Shown: positions 26,903 to 35,038 of the stretch, one piece after another
How the letters are laid out: each line of letters starts with the position of its first letter
Position numbering within the stretch: position 1 is the stretch's first letter
Assembly (NCBI RefSeq): GCF_031583065.1
Contig: NZ_CP134053.1
Location: 2,108,001 to 2,172,000 of the forward strand
Reading direction: 5' to 3'
From: Streptomyces sp. CGMCC 4.7035
GTDB taxonomy: Bacteria; Actinomycetota; Actinomycetes; Streptomycetales; Streptomycetaceae
Length of the DNA: 64,000 nucleotides
Made by a program: the position numbers and the translations under genes
The notes under the pieces: model-generated
Databases searched by the model: none
Seen by the model: the letters and a program-made list of their open reading frames with translations, nothing else
Told to the model about the DNA's origin: nothing

Positions 26903-27787
26903 CTACGCCGCCACCCCGGTCGATTCCGCCCCCGCGACCGCCGCCGGAGGCAGCACCGCCCCGGTCGACTTCTTGCCCTGCCGCAGCCGCTTCTCCAGCC
27001 AGCTCGCGAACGTCGTCAGCGAGAAGTTGAGGGCGATGTAGATGAGGGCCACGATCGTGAAGCTGGCGATGGTGTTGGCGCCGTAGTACGAGCTCATCGG
27101 CGACACGGACGCCAGCAGTTCGGGGAAGGTGAGGACCGCGCCGCCCAGCGCCGTGTCCTTCACGATCACCACGATCTGGCTGACGATCGCCGGCAGCATC
27201 GCGGTGACCGCCTGCGGCAGCAGGATGAACCGCATCACCTGGTTCCTGCGCAGACCGATGGCCAGCGCGGCCTCGGACTGGCCCTTCGGCAGGGCCAGGA
27301 TGCCCGCCCGGACGATCTCCGCGAGCACCGAGGAGTTGTAGAGGACAAGGCCCGTGACCACCGCGTACAGCGGGCGGTCGTCCGAGCCGACGTTCGTGTA
27401 CTCGGCGAACAGGGCGAGGCCGAAGATCATCAGGACCAGCACCGGGATGGCCCGGAAGAACTCCACCACGACCGCGACCGGGACCCGGATCCAGGCGTGC
27501 TCCGAGAGGCGGGCGATGCCCAGGACCGCACCCAGCGGCAGTGATATGAGCATCGAGAGGGCCGCCGCCTTGAGCGTGTTCTCCAGCCCCGGCCAGATGT
27601 AGGTCGACCAGGCCTCCGTGCCGCCGAGGTACGGCTTCCACTTCTCCCAGGCCAGCTGGTCCTTGTCGTTGAGGCTGCTGATCACCCACCACAGGAGCGC
27701 GGCCATGGCGACCAGGAACACCACCGTGTAGAGGACGTTGCGCCGCTTGGCCCGCGGGCCCTGGGCGTCGTAGAGGACGGAAGTCAT
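26903..27787 (-). CDS. gluD: Glutamate ABC transporter permease GluD
   Basis: A 294-residue inner-membrane permease of the polar amino acid type. It has the EAA loop (GQSEAALAIGLRRNQ ... LPQAV) that contacts the ATPase and about five to six membrane segments. The first 60 residues (MTSVLYDAQGPRAKRRN plus a membrane helix and a polar stretch) extend beyond the usual permease core, as in Corynebacterium GluD. Its ATG overlaps the gluC stop by 4 nt. It is the last gene of gluABCD. Confidence 0.93.
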   Translation of the reverse strand: MTSVLYDAQGPRAKRRNVLYTVVFLVAMAALLWWVISSLNDKDQLAWEKWKPYLGGTEAWSTYIWPGLENTLKAAALSMLISLPLGAVLGIARLSEHAWIRVPVAVVVEFFRAIPVLVLMIFGLALFAEYTNVGSDDRPLYAVVTGLVLYNSSVLAEIVRAGILALPKGQSEAALAIGLRRNQVMRFILLPQAVTAMLPAIVSQIVVIVKDTALGGAVLTFPELLASVSPMSSYYGANTIASFTIVALIYIALNFSLTTFASWLEKRLRQGKKSTGAVLPPAAVAGAESTGVAA

Positions 27788-28449
27788 CGCTTCACCGCCA
27801 CCTTCTTGCCCACCCAGCCGAGGATCAGGCCGGTAGGCAGCGTCAGACACACGAACCCGAAGGCGATCACAGCGGAGATCAGAAGGAGTTGGGCCTCGTT
27901 CTCGATCATCTCCTTCATCAGCAGTGCCGCCTCGGTGACGCCGATCGCGGCCGCCACGGTGGTGTTCTTGGTCAGCGCGATCAGTACGTTCGTCAGCGGG
28001 CCCACGACCGAGCGGAACGCCTGCGGCAGCACCACCAACGTGAGCACCTGGGTGAAGTTCAGCCCCAGCGCACGGGCCGCCTCCGCCTGTCCGACGGGCA
28101 CGGTGTTGATGCCGGCCCGCAGCGCCTCGCACACGAACGCCGAGGTGTAGGCGATCAGACCGAGAACCGCCAGCCGGAAGTTGATGGTGTCGAAGGCGGT
28201 GGCGCCGAGGTTGATGCCCAGGGTCTGGTTGAGCCCCAGTGAGGTGAACAGGATGATCACGGTCAGCGGGATGTTCCGCACGATGTTCACGTAGGCGGCC
28301 CCGAAACCGCGCATCAGCGGCACCGGGCCGACCCGCATGGCGGCCAGCGCAGTGCCCCAGATCAGGGAGCCGATCGCGGAGAGGACGGTGAGCTGCACCG
28401 TCGTCCAGAACGCTCCCAACAGGTCGTAGCGATCAAGGAAATCGAACAT
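27784..28449 (-). CDS. gluC: Glutamate ABC transporter permease GluC
   Basis: A 221-residue permease, partner of GluD in the membrane heterodimer. The EAA motif reads GQAEAARALGLNFTQ followed by LPQAFRS. About five membrane helices are evident. Full length for polar amino acid permeases. It starts 77 nt after gluB, with a perfect 11-bp hairpin in between, and overlaps gluD by 4 nt. Confidence 0.93.
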   Translation of the reverse strand: MFDFLDRYDLLGAFWTTVQLTVLSAIGSLIWGTALAAMRVGPVPLMRGFGAAYVNIVRNIPLTVIILFTSLGLNQTLGINLGATAFDTINFRLAVLGLIAYTSAFVCEALRAGINTVPVGQAEAARALGLNFTQVLTLVVLPQAFRSVVGPLTNVLIALTKNTTVAAAIGVTEAALLMKEMIENEAQLLLISAVIAFGFVCLTLPTGLILGWVGKKVAVKR

Positions 28450-28483
28450 GAGGTCCCGCGCTTCCGCGTGTCGGACAGGCCTC

Positions 28484-28511
28484 GGTGCGCCGCCTCCGAG
28501 GGCGGCGCACC
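28484..28511. terminator. Hairpin between gluB and gluC
   Basis: GGTGCGCCGCC (28484-28494), loop TCCGAG, exact complement (28501-28511). Intra-operon hairpins just after a binding-protein gene commonly stabilise that mRNA segment or attenuate the permease genes, which would give excess GluB over GluC/GluD. Confidence 0.7.
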
Positions 28512-28525
28512 ACGTCGGGCCCTGC

Positions 28526-29365
28526 TTACTGGACGATGTTGCCGATCTTCGGCGCGGGCTCGTACTTGTAGTTCGCGGGGCCGAAGTTCTTCTCCACGGC
28601 CTGCTTCCACGAACCGTCCGAGACCATCTTCTCCAGGGCGGTGTTGATCTTCGCCTTGAGGTCGCTGCCCTTCTTGACGCCGATGCCGTAGTTCTCGTTC
28701 GTCATCTTGAAGCCGCCCAGCTTGAGCTTGCCCTTGAAGGCGGCCTGCGAGGCGTAACCGGCGAGGATCGAGTCGTCGGTGGTCAGCGCGTCGATGGCGC
28801 CGTTCTGCAGACCCGTCAGGCAGGCCGAGTACGTCGGGTACTTCTGCAGGTTGGCCTTCGGGGCCAGCTTGTCCTTGACGTTCTGCGCCGACGTCGAGCC
28901 CGTCACCGAACACAGCTTCTTGGAGTTCAGGTCCGAGGGCGACTTGATGCTGTTGTCGTCGGCGCGGACCAGCACGTCCTGGTGGGCGAGCAGGTAGGGG
29001 CCGGCGAAGTCGACCTTCTTCTGGCGCTCATCGTTGATCGAGTACGAGGCGGCGATGAAGTCGACGTCGCCGCGCTGCAGCATGGTCTCGCGGTCGGCGC
29101 TCTTCGACTCCTTCCACTCGATCTGGTTCGCGTTGTAGCCGAGCTGCTTGGCGATGTACGTGGCGACGTCCACGTCGAAGCCGGAGTAGCCCTGCGGCGT
29201 CTTCTGGCCGATGCCCGGCTGGTCGAACTTGATACCGATCTTGATCGTCTTGCCGCCGCCGGAGGAAGAGCCTCCGTCGTTCTTGTCGTCCGAGCCGCAG
29301 GCCGTGGCGACGGTGGAGAGGGCGAGTACGACCGCCGCGGCAGCGGTGACCTTACGGAGCTTCAT
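28526..29365 (-). CDS. gluB: Glutamate-binding lipoprotein GluB
   Basis: A 279-residue solute-binding protein (SBP family 3). The signal peptide ends in the lipobox VATAC, so the cysteine near residue 23 anchors it to the membrane. The mature part has the type-3 signature GFDVDVATYIAKQLG. I chose ATG at 29365, 8 nt after AAAGGA; an ATG at 29374 overlaps that site. It lies 262 nt downstream of gluA, an unusually long intra-operon gap filled with degenerate repeats. Confidence 0.94.
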   Translation of the reverse strand: MKLRKVTAAAAVVLALSTVATACGSDDKNDGGSSSGGGKTIKIGIKFDQPGIGQKTPQGYSGFDVDVATYIAKQLGYNANQIEWKESKSADRETMLQRGDVDFIAASYSINDERQKKVDFAGPYLLAHQDVLVRADDNSIKSPSDLNSKKLCSVTGSTSAQNVKDKLAPKANLQKYPTYSACLTGLQNGAIDALTTDDSILAGYASQAAFKGKLKLGGFKMTNENYGIGVKKGSDLKAKINTALEKMVSDGSWKQAVEKNFGPANYKYEPAPKIGNIVQ

Positions 29366-29428
29366 GGTGAACATCCTTTGCGTGGTGAAGAGATGCGGAC
29401 CGAGTGGCCGGGGCGTGGCCCGTCGGAC

Positions 29429-29625
29429 GCGGTTCGGGGTGGACCGTCGGTGGCGGTTCCGGGCGGACCGTCCGTAGCGGGTGGCGCGGGGCTTCGGTGG
29501 CGGGTGGCGCGGGTCGTCGGGCCTGGTGCCCGCGTTCGGGCCCGGGGTGTGCGTCGGGCCGTGGTGCGGAGCGTCGGGCCTGGTGTGTGCGTCGGGCCGT
29601 GGTGTGGGCTCTTCGACGCTGCGGG
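29429..29625. repeat. Degenerate tandem repeats between gluA and gluB
   Basis: About nine units of 17-26 bp. The first two (29429-29452 and 29453-29476) share GCGGTTC...GG.GGACCGTC; the next two share GCGGGTGGCGCGGG; the last ones share GTGTGCGTCGGGCC. The array lies within the presumed gluABCD transcript and encodes no plausible protein. Confidence 0.75.
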
Positions 29626-29627
29626 TC

Positions 29628-30404
29628 TCAGTGGTGCAGGATCTTCGACAGGAAGTCCTTCGCCCGGTCGCTGCGCGGATTGCTGAAGAACTGGTCCGGC
29701 GCGGCCTCTTCGACGATGCGGCCGTCGGCCATGAAGACCACCCGGTTGGCGGCCGAACGGGCGAAGCCCATCTCATGGGTGACGACGACCATGGTCATTC
29801 CGTCCCGGGCCAGCTGCTGCATGACCTCCAGGACCTCGTTGATCATCTCCGGGTCCAGCGCCGAGGTCGGCTCGTCGAAGAGCATGACCTTGGGGTTCAT
29901 CGCCAGCGCGCGGGCGATCGCGACGCGCTGCTGCTGGCCGCCGGAGAGCTGCGCGGGGTACTTGTCCGCCTGTGTGCCGACGCCGACCCGGTCGAGCAGG
30001 CCCCGTGCCTTCTCCTCGGCCGCCTGCTTGTCCGTTCTGCGGACCTTGACCTGGCCCAGCATCACGTTCTCGAGCACCGTCTTGTGCGCGAAGAGGTTGA
30101 AGGACTGGAAGACCATGCCGACGTCGGCGCGCAGCCGGGCCAACTCCTTGCCCTCCTGGGGCAGCGGCTTGCCGTCGATCAGGATCTCGCCCGAGTCGAT
30201 GGTCTCCAGACGGTTGATGGTGCGGCACAGGGTGGACTTCCCCGACCCCGAGGGGCCGATGACCACGACGACCTCACCACGCGCGATGGTCAGGTCGATG
30301 TCCTGGAGCACGTGCAACGCGCCGAAGTGCTTGTTGACGCTCCTCAGGACGACCAGTTCGTCGGTCGCGGCCACCGAGTCCTTGGCCACCGATACTTCGG
30401 TCAT
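29628..30404 (-). CDS. gluA: Glutamate ABC transporter ATP-binding protein GluA
   Basis: A 258-residue ATPase of the polar amino acid family. Walker A is GPSGSGKST, the ABC signature LSGGQQQR, Walker B VMLFDEP, and the H-loop VTHEMGFA. First gene of gluABCD, energising glutamate import through GluC/GluD. The ATG at 30404 begins [11 protein letters not shown] 337-bp gap separates it from the divergent response-regulator gene. Confidence 0.96.
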   Translation of the reverse strand: MTEVSVAKDSVAATDELVVLRSVNKHFGALHVLQDIDLTIARGEVVVVIGPSGSGKSTLCRTINRLETIDSGEILIDGKPLPQEGKELARLRADVGMVFQSFNLFAHKTVLENVMLGQVKVRRTDKQAAEEKARGLLDRVGVGTQADKYPAQLSGGQQQRVAIARALAMNPKVMLFDEPTSALDPEMINEVLEVMQQLARDGMTMVVVTHEMGFARSAANRVVFMADGRIVEEAAPDQFFSNPRSDRAKDFLSKILHH

Positions 30405-30741
30405 GTGATGACTGGCTCCGTCCTCGCTCGGTTTCGGAGGACAGTAGTAACGCCGTACGACCAGCGTCATTACATCTGAGGGAGATCTGAGCATCACAAT
30501 CCGGTAGCGAACGGACACAAGACGTAGTTTCCGGGCGCAGGGCGCGTACCGGCTGGATAACGGAAGCCGTCCGCAACCAGAACCCTCTTGACGCCGTCCT
30601 TGTTCATCGGCGTGACTGCCATGGTGCACGCGCGCAGGTGCACTCATTCATGTGGATGCCGCTTTCCAGTACAAGGCGAGAGTCGGCTCTTGTACAGGCT
30701 GAGAGCCCACAGGGCCCAGCAGGAACCGGAGGGGAGCCGGT
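30405..30741. promoter_or_regulatory. Divergent regulatory region between gluA and the response regulator
   Basis: No gene is supported in this 337-bp stretch. GTACAAG (30669-30675) and CTTGTAC (30689-30695) form a 7-bp inverted repeat with a 13-nt centre (half-sites 20 bp apart, two helical turns), 47 nt before the response-regulator start, a candidate operator. The gluA-proximal part is relatively AT-rich around 30440-30540 and presumably holds the gluA promoter, but I cannot name its boxes with confidence. Confidence 0.45.
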
Positions 30742-31428
30742 ATGAGACTGCTTCTCGTCGAGGACGACAACCACGTCGCGGCCGCTCTGTCCGCGGTGCT
30801 GGCCCGGCACGGCTTCGACGTCACGCACGCCCGCAGTGGCGAGGAGGCGCTCCAGGCGATGGTCCCCGAGGGGGCCGGCTTCGGCGTCGTCCTGCTCGAC
30901 CTGGGCCTGCCCGACCAGGACGGCTACGAGGTCTGCGGCAAGATCCGCAAGCGCACCAGCACTCCGGTGATCATGGTCACCGCGCGCTCCGACGTGCGCT
31001 CCCGGATCCACGGCCTCAACCTCGGCGCCGACGACTACGTGGTCAAGCCGTACGACACCGGGGAGTTGCTCGCGCGCATCCACGCCGTCAGCCGGCGCAT
31101 CCCGCACCTGGACGACACCGGCGCCACCGAGACCGCGCTGCGCCTCGGGCCGGTGCGCATCGAACTCCCCACCCGCCAGGTCAGCGTGGACGGTTCGGTG
31201 ATCCAGCTGACCCGCAAGGAGTTCGACCTGCTCGCCCTGCTGGCGCAGCGCCCGGGCGTGGTGTTCCGCCGTGAGCAGATCATCAGCGAGGTGTGGCGCA
31301 CCAGCTGGGAGGGGACCGGACGCACCCTTGAGGTGCACGTCGCTTCCCTGCGCGCCAAGCTGCGCATGCCGGCACTGATCGAGACCGTACGCGGCGTCGG
31401 CTACCGGCTCGTCGCCCCGGCCGTGTAG
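30742..31428 (+). CDS. OmpR/PhoB-family response regulator
   Basis: A 228-residue response regulator. The receiver domain has the acidic pair D8/D9, phosphoacceptor D53 (LLDLGLPDQDG) and the conserved lysine in YVVKPYD. The C-terminal winged helix (about 130-225) has the OmpR pattern LTRKEFDLLALLAQRPG and IETVRGVGYRL. It is followed 10 nt later by its histidine kinase. An inverted repeat upstream suggests autoregulation. Confidence 0.95.
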   Translation: MRLLLVEDDNHVAAALSAVLARHGFDVTHARSGEEALQAMVPEGAGFGVVLLDLGLPDQDGYEVCGKIRKRTSTPVIMVTARSDVRSRIHGLNLGADDYVVKPYDTGELLARIHAVSRRIPHLDDTGATETALRLGPVRIELPTRQVSVDGSVIQLTRKEFDLLALLAQRPGVVFRREQIISEVWRTSWEGTGRTLEVHVASLRAKLRMPALIETVRGVGYRLVAPAV

Positions 31429-31438
31429 CGGGGACCGG

Positions 31439-32890
31439 TTGCGCACACGTCTCCTCCCGCTGCTCATCGTCCTGATGGCGGCCGTGCTGCTCGCGCTCGG
31501 AATCCCGCTCGCCGTCAGCCTGGCCGCCGCCGAGCAGCAGAGGGTGGTCGTCGACCGCATCGACGACACCGCGCGCTTCGCGGCGCTCGCCCAGTTCGTC
31601 ACCGAGCGGCCCAGCGGCTCCCGGGTCAGCGACCCGGACGAGCGCCGTGAGACCCTGCGCAAGGAACTCGCCAAGTACCACAGCGTGTACGGCATCCAGG
31701 CCGGCGTCTTCTACCGCGACCACACACCCATGGCCAACGCGCCCGAGAACTGGTACCTGCCCGAGGAGGGCGAGGGCCGCGACGCCTTCAACGAGGCACT
31801 GCTCGGGCGCCGCAGCCACGACCCCGAACAGGTCTGGCCCTGGCAGCGCACCCGGCTCGTGGTCGCCTCGCCGGTCATCCGCGACGGCGACGTCATCGCG
31901 GTCGTCGTCACCGACTCGCCCACCGGGCAGATGCGTTCGAAGACCCTGGACGGCTGGCTGGTCATCGGCGCCGGCGAGATCGCCGCGATGCTGCTCGCCG
32001 TCGGCGCGGCGCTGCGCCTGACCGGCTGGGTGCTCAGGCCCGTACGGATCCTGGACGCGACGACCCACGACATCGCGACCGGACGCCTCAAGTCCCGCGT
32101 GGCGGCCGCCGGTGGGCCGCCGGAACTCAGGCGCCTGGCCCGGTCGTTCAACGAGATGGCGGACAACGTCGAGAGCGTCCTTGAGCAGCAGCGCGCCTTT
32201 GTCGCCGACGCCTCCCACCAGTTGCGCAACCCGCTGTCCGCGCTGCTGCTGCGCATCGAGCTGCTCGCCCTCGAACTGCCCGAGGACAACGAGGAGATCG
32301 CCTCGGTCCGTACCGAGGGAAAGCGCCTCACACAGGTTCTGGACGACCTGCTCGACCTGGCGCTCGCCGAGCATGCCGAGGCGGACCTCCAGCTCACCGA
32401 CATCGGTGCGCTGGCCACCGAGCGCGTCGCGGCCTGGGGCCCGGCCGCCCAGGCCAAGGGCGTACGGCTGACCGGGCACTGTCCGGCCACCACCGCCTGG
32501 GCCGACCCGGTCACCCTGTCCAGCGCGCTGGACGCGATCATCGACAACGCGGTGAAGTTCACGCCCGAGGGGGAGCGCGTCGAGGTGGAGGTCGCGGCGG
32601 GCGGCGACACCGCCACGGTCGTGGTCACCGACGGCGGCCCCGGACTCAGCGACGAGGAACTGGCCCGTGTCGGCGACCGCTTCTGGCGCAGCGCGGCGCA
32701 CCAGAACATCAAGGGGTCGGGGCTCGGGCTGTCGATCTCGCGGGCTCTGCTGGAGGCCGGCGGAGGGTCGATCTCGTACGCGCACCATGAGCCGCACGGG
32801 CTGAAGGTGACGGTGACGGTGCCGCGGGCGGTCGACGTCGACCCCGCCATTTCGGGCCAGTCGGGCAAGAACAGCCCGTCCGGCGTTTGA
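31439..32890 (+). CDS. Sensor histidine kinase
   Basis: A 483-residue membrane kinase: a first membrane helix (about 8-28), an extracytoplasmic sensor (about 30-175), a second helix, HAMP, the H-box with phosphoacceptor His in DASHQLRNPLS, and the HATPase domain (N-box IDNAVKFTPEGE, G-boxes TDGGPGLSDEE and GSGLGLSIS). TTG start at 31439 after GGGGACC. The last residues (GKNSPSGV) and the stop codon fall inside a dispersed Streptomyces repeat, so the natural C-terminus may have been replaced. Confidence 0.93.
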   Translation: MRTRLLPLLIVLMAAVLLALGIPLAVSLAAAEQQRVVVDRIDDTARFAALAQFVTERPSGSRVSDPDERRETLRKELAKYHSVYGIQAGVFYRDHTPMANAPENWYLPEEGEGRDAFNEALLGRRSHDPEQVWPWQRTRLVVASPVIRDGDVIAVVVTDSPTGQMRSKTLDGWLVIGAGEIAAMLLAVGAALRLTGWVLRPVRILDATTHDIATGRLKSRVAAAGGPPELRRLARSFNEMADNVESVLEQQRAFVADASHQLRNPLSALLLRIELLALELPEDNEEIASVRTEGKRLTQVLDDLLDLALAEHAEADLQLTDIGALATERVAAWGPAAQAKGVRLTGHCPATTAWADPVTLSSALDAIIDNAVKFTPEGERVEVEVAAGGDTATVVVTDGGPGLSDEELARVGDRFWRSAAHQNIKGSGLGLSISRALLEAGGGSISYAHHEPHGLKVTVTVPRAVDVDPAISGQSGKNSPSGV

Positions 32891-32940
32891 GGGCGAGGCC
32901 GTTCAGGCCGAAGGGGGCTGGGGACGCAGCCCCGGGACGG
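32874..32940. repeat. Streptomyces dispersed repeat at the kinase 3' end
   Basis: The stretch with CCGTCCGGCGTTTGAGGGCG and GAGGCCGTTCAGGCCGAAGG resembles a repeat I remember as very frequent downstream of genes in Streptomyces genomes. It supplies the TGA stop of the kinase gene. GGGGCTG...CAGCCCC inside it (32926-32943) can form a hairpin. Confidence 0.6.
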
Positions 32941-32971
32941 CCACCGCACCCCCGAGTGCGGCAAGAACAAG

Positions 32972-33039
32972 AACACCGGGCGCCCCAAGAACACGGGGCG
33001 CCCCGAGGTCACGGCGTCCCAAGGTCATGGCGCCCCAAG
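32972..33039. repeat. Four degenerate 16-18-bp tandem repeats
   Basis: Units at 32972-32989, 32990-33007, 33008-33023 and 33024-33039 with the shared core CACGGGGCGCCCCAAG. They end one base before the stop codon of the convergent TAXI gene. Confidence 0.75.
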
Positions 33040-33040
33040 G

Positions 33041-34039
33041 CTACGGCTTCACCGACCGGTAATACCGCCGCGCGCCCTCGTGCAGCTCCAGCGGATCCGT
33101 GTAGATCGCCGTGCGCAGGTCCACCAGCTGGGCCGCGTGCACCTGCGCGCCGATGCGGTCGCGACTGTCGATCACCGCGCGGGTGAGCTTCTCGGTGAGG
33201 TCGGCGTCCATGTCCTCCCGCGTCATCAGGAGGTTCGCGACGGCCACGGTCTGCACGGAGGAGCCCTGCTGGGCCTCTGGGTAGGCGTCGGCGGGCATCA
33301 CCGCCGCCCGGTAGTAGCGCGACGCGCCGCCCTGCTCGTGCAGTTTCGCCACCAGATCGCTGCCGATCGGCACCAGGCGGATCGCGAAGTTCTTCGACAA
33401 CTGCGTGACCGCGCTGGTGGGCAGCCCGCCCGACCAGAAGAACGCGTCGATCCGGTGCCGCTTCAGCAGCTCGGGCATGGTCCCGATGCCGTTCGACAGC
33501 GGCGTGATGTCCTTCTTCGGGTCGAGACCGGCCGCGGTGAGCACATGGTCCGCGATCAGCCGTACCCCCGACCCGCCCGGACCCACGGCGACCTTGCGGC
33601 CCTTCAGGTCCGCCACGGACTGCACGGAGGAAGAGCGCGGCACCACCAGGTGCACGTAGTCGTCGTACAGCCGTGCGCAGCCGCGCAGCCTGTCGGCGCC
33701 CGGCTCGTTCTCCATCATGTACGTCGCCACCGCGTCGGCCGCCGCGATCGTGAAGTCGGCCTTCCCCGTGGCCACCCGCCGCACGTTCTCCTGCGACCCG
33801 TCGCTGTTCAGCAGCCGGACGTCCAGTCGCGGCATGTCCTTGGCGATCGCGTTCCGCAGCAGGATGCCGTACTTCTGGTACACCCCGGTCGGGGTGCCCG
33901 TACTGAAGGTGATCGTGCCGCTCGGGGAATCCTTGCCGAGCGGCAGGAGCCACCACAGCAGCAGCCCGAAGACCGCGAACGCGGCCGCCGAGCCCAGCAG
34001 CGCGCGGCGTCTGCCGATACGGGGGAGGGCCTGGAGCAT
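33041..34039 (-). CDS. TAXI-family TRAP solute-binding protein
   Basis: A 332-residue extracytoplasmic binding protein of the TAXI family. It has a basic N-terminus and one hydrophobic anchor (about 12-35) without a lipobox cysteine. The binding fold starts with ITFSTGTPTGVYQKYG. TAXI proteins normally deliver ligands to a fused 4TM/12TM TRAP permease, but no permease is encoded in this window. The ATG at 34039 follows AGGA by about 10 nt. It converges with the two-component system, which suggests it may feed the kinase rather than a transporter. Confidence 0.85.
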   Translation of the reverse strand: MLQALPRIGRRRALLGSAAAFAVFGLLLWWLLPLGKDSPSGTITFSTGTPTGVYQKYGILLRNAIAKDMPRLDVRLLNSDGSQENVRRVATGKADFTIAAADAVATYMMENEPGADRLRGCARLYDDYVHLVVPRSSSVQSVADLKGRKVAVGPGGSGVRLIADHVLTAAGLDPKKDITPLSNGIGTMPELLKRHRIDAFFWSGGLPTSAVTQLSKNFAIRLVPIGSDLVAKLHEQGGASRYYRAAVMPADAYPEAQQGSSVQTVAVANLLMTREDMDADLTEKLTRAVIDSRDRIGAQVHAAQLVDLRTAIYTDPLELHEGARRYYRSVKP

Positions 34040-34138
34040 GCGCGCGATCCTGCCAGGCCACACGCTCCGCTGACCAGGGCAGGGGGTCACAAGAGCACCA
34101 CAACAGGACCGGCGCTGGGCGGCCGGTAGGGTCACCGG

Positions 34139-34588
34139 ATGCACCCGTCTCCCGCCTCCCCGTCTCCCGCCTCCGCTTCTCCCGCCTCCCCGTCTCCCGC
34201 CTCCCTCGTCCGTGAGTTCCACCTCGCCTTCGGCCTCGATGCCCGAACCGTGCCGACGGAGGTGTCCCCGGATCTGGCCGCGCACCGCGGCGAACTGCTT
34301 GCCGAGGAGGCCGCGGAGGTCGCCGAGGTCTCCGTCACCGGACCTCTCGACCGGCTGGCGCACGAGCTGGCCGACGTCGTGTACGTCGCCTACGGCACGG
34401 CACTCGTGCACGGCATCGACCTCGACGCTGTGATCGCCGAGATCCACCGCGCCAACATGACCAAGGTCGGCCCGGACGGCTCGGTGTCCCGCCGGGCCGA
34501 CGGGAAGGTACTCAAGGGGGACCACTACCGTGCCCCGGACGTCTCGGCGATCCTGCGCCGCCAGGGCTGGACGCACTCGGAGGCGTAG
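34139..34588 (+). CDS. MazG-type nucleotide pyrophosphohydrolase
   Basis: A 149-residue MazG-like all-alpha NTP pyrophosphatase. The metal ligands lie in ELLAEEAAEVAE (EExxE) and in HELADVVYVAYGTA (ExxD). The first 22 residues are a SPASP repeat encoded by a 15-bp tandem repeat (four units, 34146-34204), and the conserved region starts at VREFHLAFG. TAGGGT (34127-34132) lies 6 nt before the ATG, so the message is probably leaderless. Likely a house-cleaning enzyme for modified nucleotides. Confidence 0.9.
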   Translation: MHPSPASPSPASASPASPSPASLVREFHLAFGLDARTVPTEVSPDLAAHRGELLAEEAAEVAEVSVTGPLDRLAHELADVVYVAYGTALVHGIDLDAVIAEIHRANMTKVGPDGSVSRRADGKVLKGDHYRAPDVSAILRRQGWTHSEA

Positions 34589-34681
34589 CGGAGCCCGTTC
34601 GGCCCGTCGGCCCTACGTCCTCCACAGGCCTAGACTGGGCGGCTCGTACGGACAGGACCGGGCGTGAAGGGGAGGGCGACG

Positions 34682-35038
34682 GTGGCGGCAGGTGGCGGTG
34701 GTTTCGAGGACCCGTCCGCCGAGGTGCTGGCGGAGGCGGCCGCCGCCTTCGGGCTGCTGGCCTCGGCCGCGCGGCTGCACATCGTGTGGGCGCTCGCGCA
34801 GGGCGAGAGCGACGTCACCGGACTCGCCGAGCGTGTCGGCGGCGCGTTGCCCGCCGTCAGCCAGCACCTGACCAAGCTCAAGCTCGCCGGACTCGTGCGC
34901 TCGCGCCGCGAGGGCCGCCGCCAGGTGTACTTCGTCGACGACGCGGACGTCGTGACCGTGGTGCGTCTCGTGGTGGGTCAGCTCGCCGACCGTGCCGAGC
35001 GGACCAGTGTCTCGGTACGCCGGCTCCGTGGCCTCTGA
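34682..35038 (+). CDS. ArsR-family transcriptional regulator
   Basis: A 118-residue winged-helix regulator of the ArsR/SmtB fold (ALPAVSQHLTKLKLAGLVRSRREGRRQVYF). It has no cysteine at all, and the alpha-5 zinc site of SmtB/CzrA proteins lacks the expected histidines (VDDADVVTVVRLVVGQL). Direct metal sensing by the known sites is therefore unlikely. The GTG at 34682 is preceded by GGAGG; GTG at 34664 is an alternative. It overlaps the following P-type ATPase gene, its probable target. Confidence 0.85.
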   Translation: MAAGGGGFEDPSAEVLAEAAAAFGLLASAARLHIVWALAQGESDVTGLAERVGGALPAVSQHLTKLKLAGLVRSRREGRRQVYFVDDADVVTVVRLVVGQLADRAERTSVSVRRLRGL

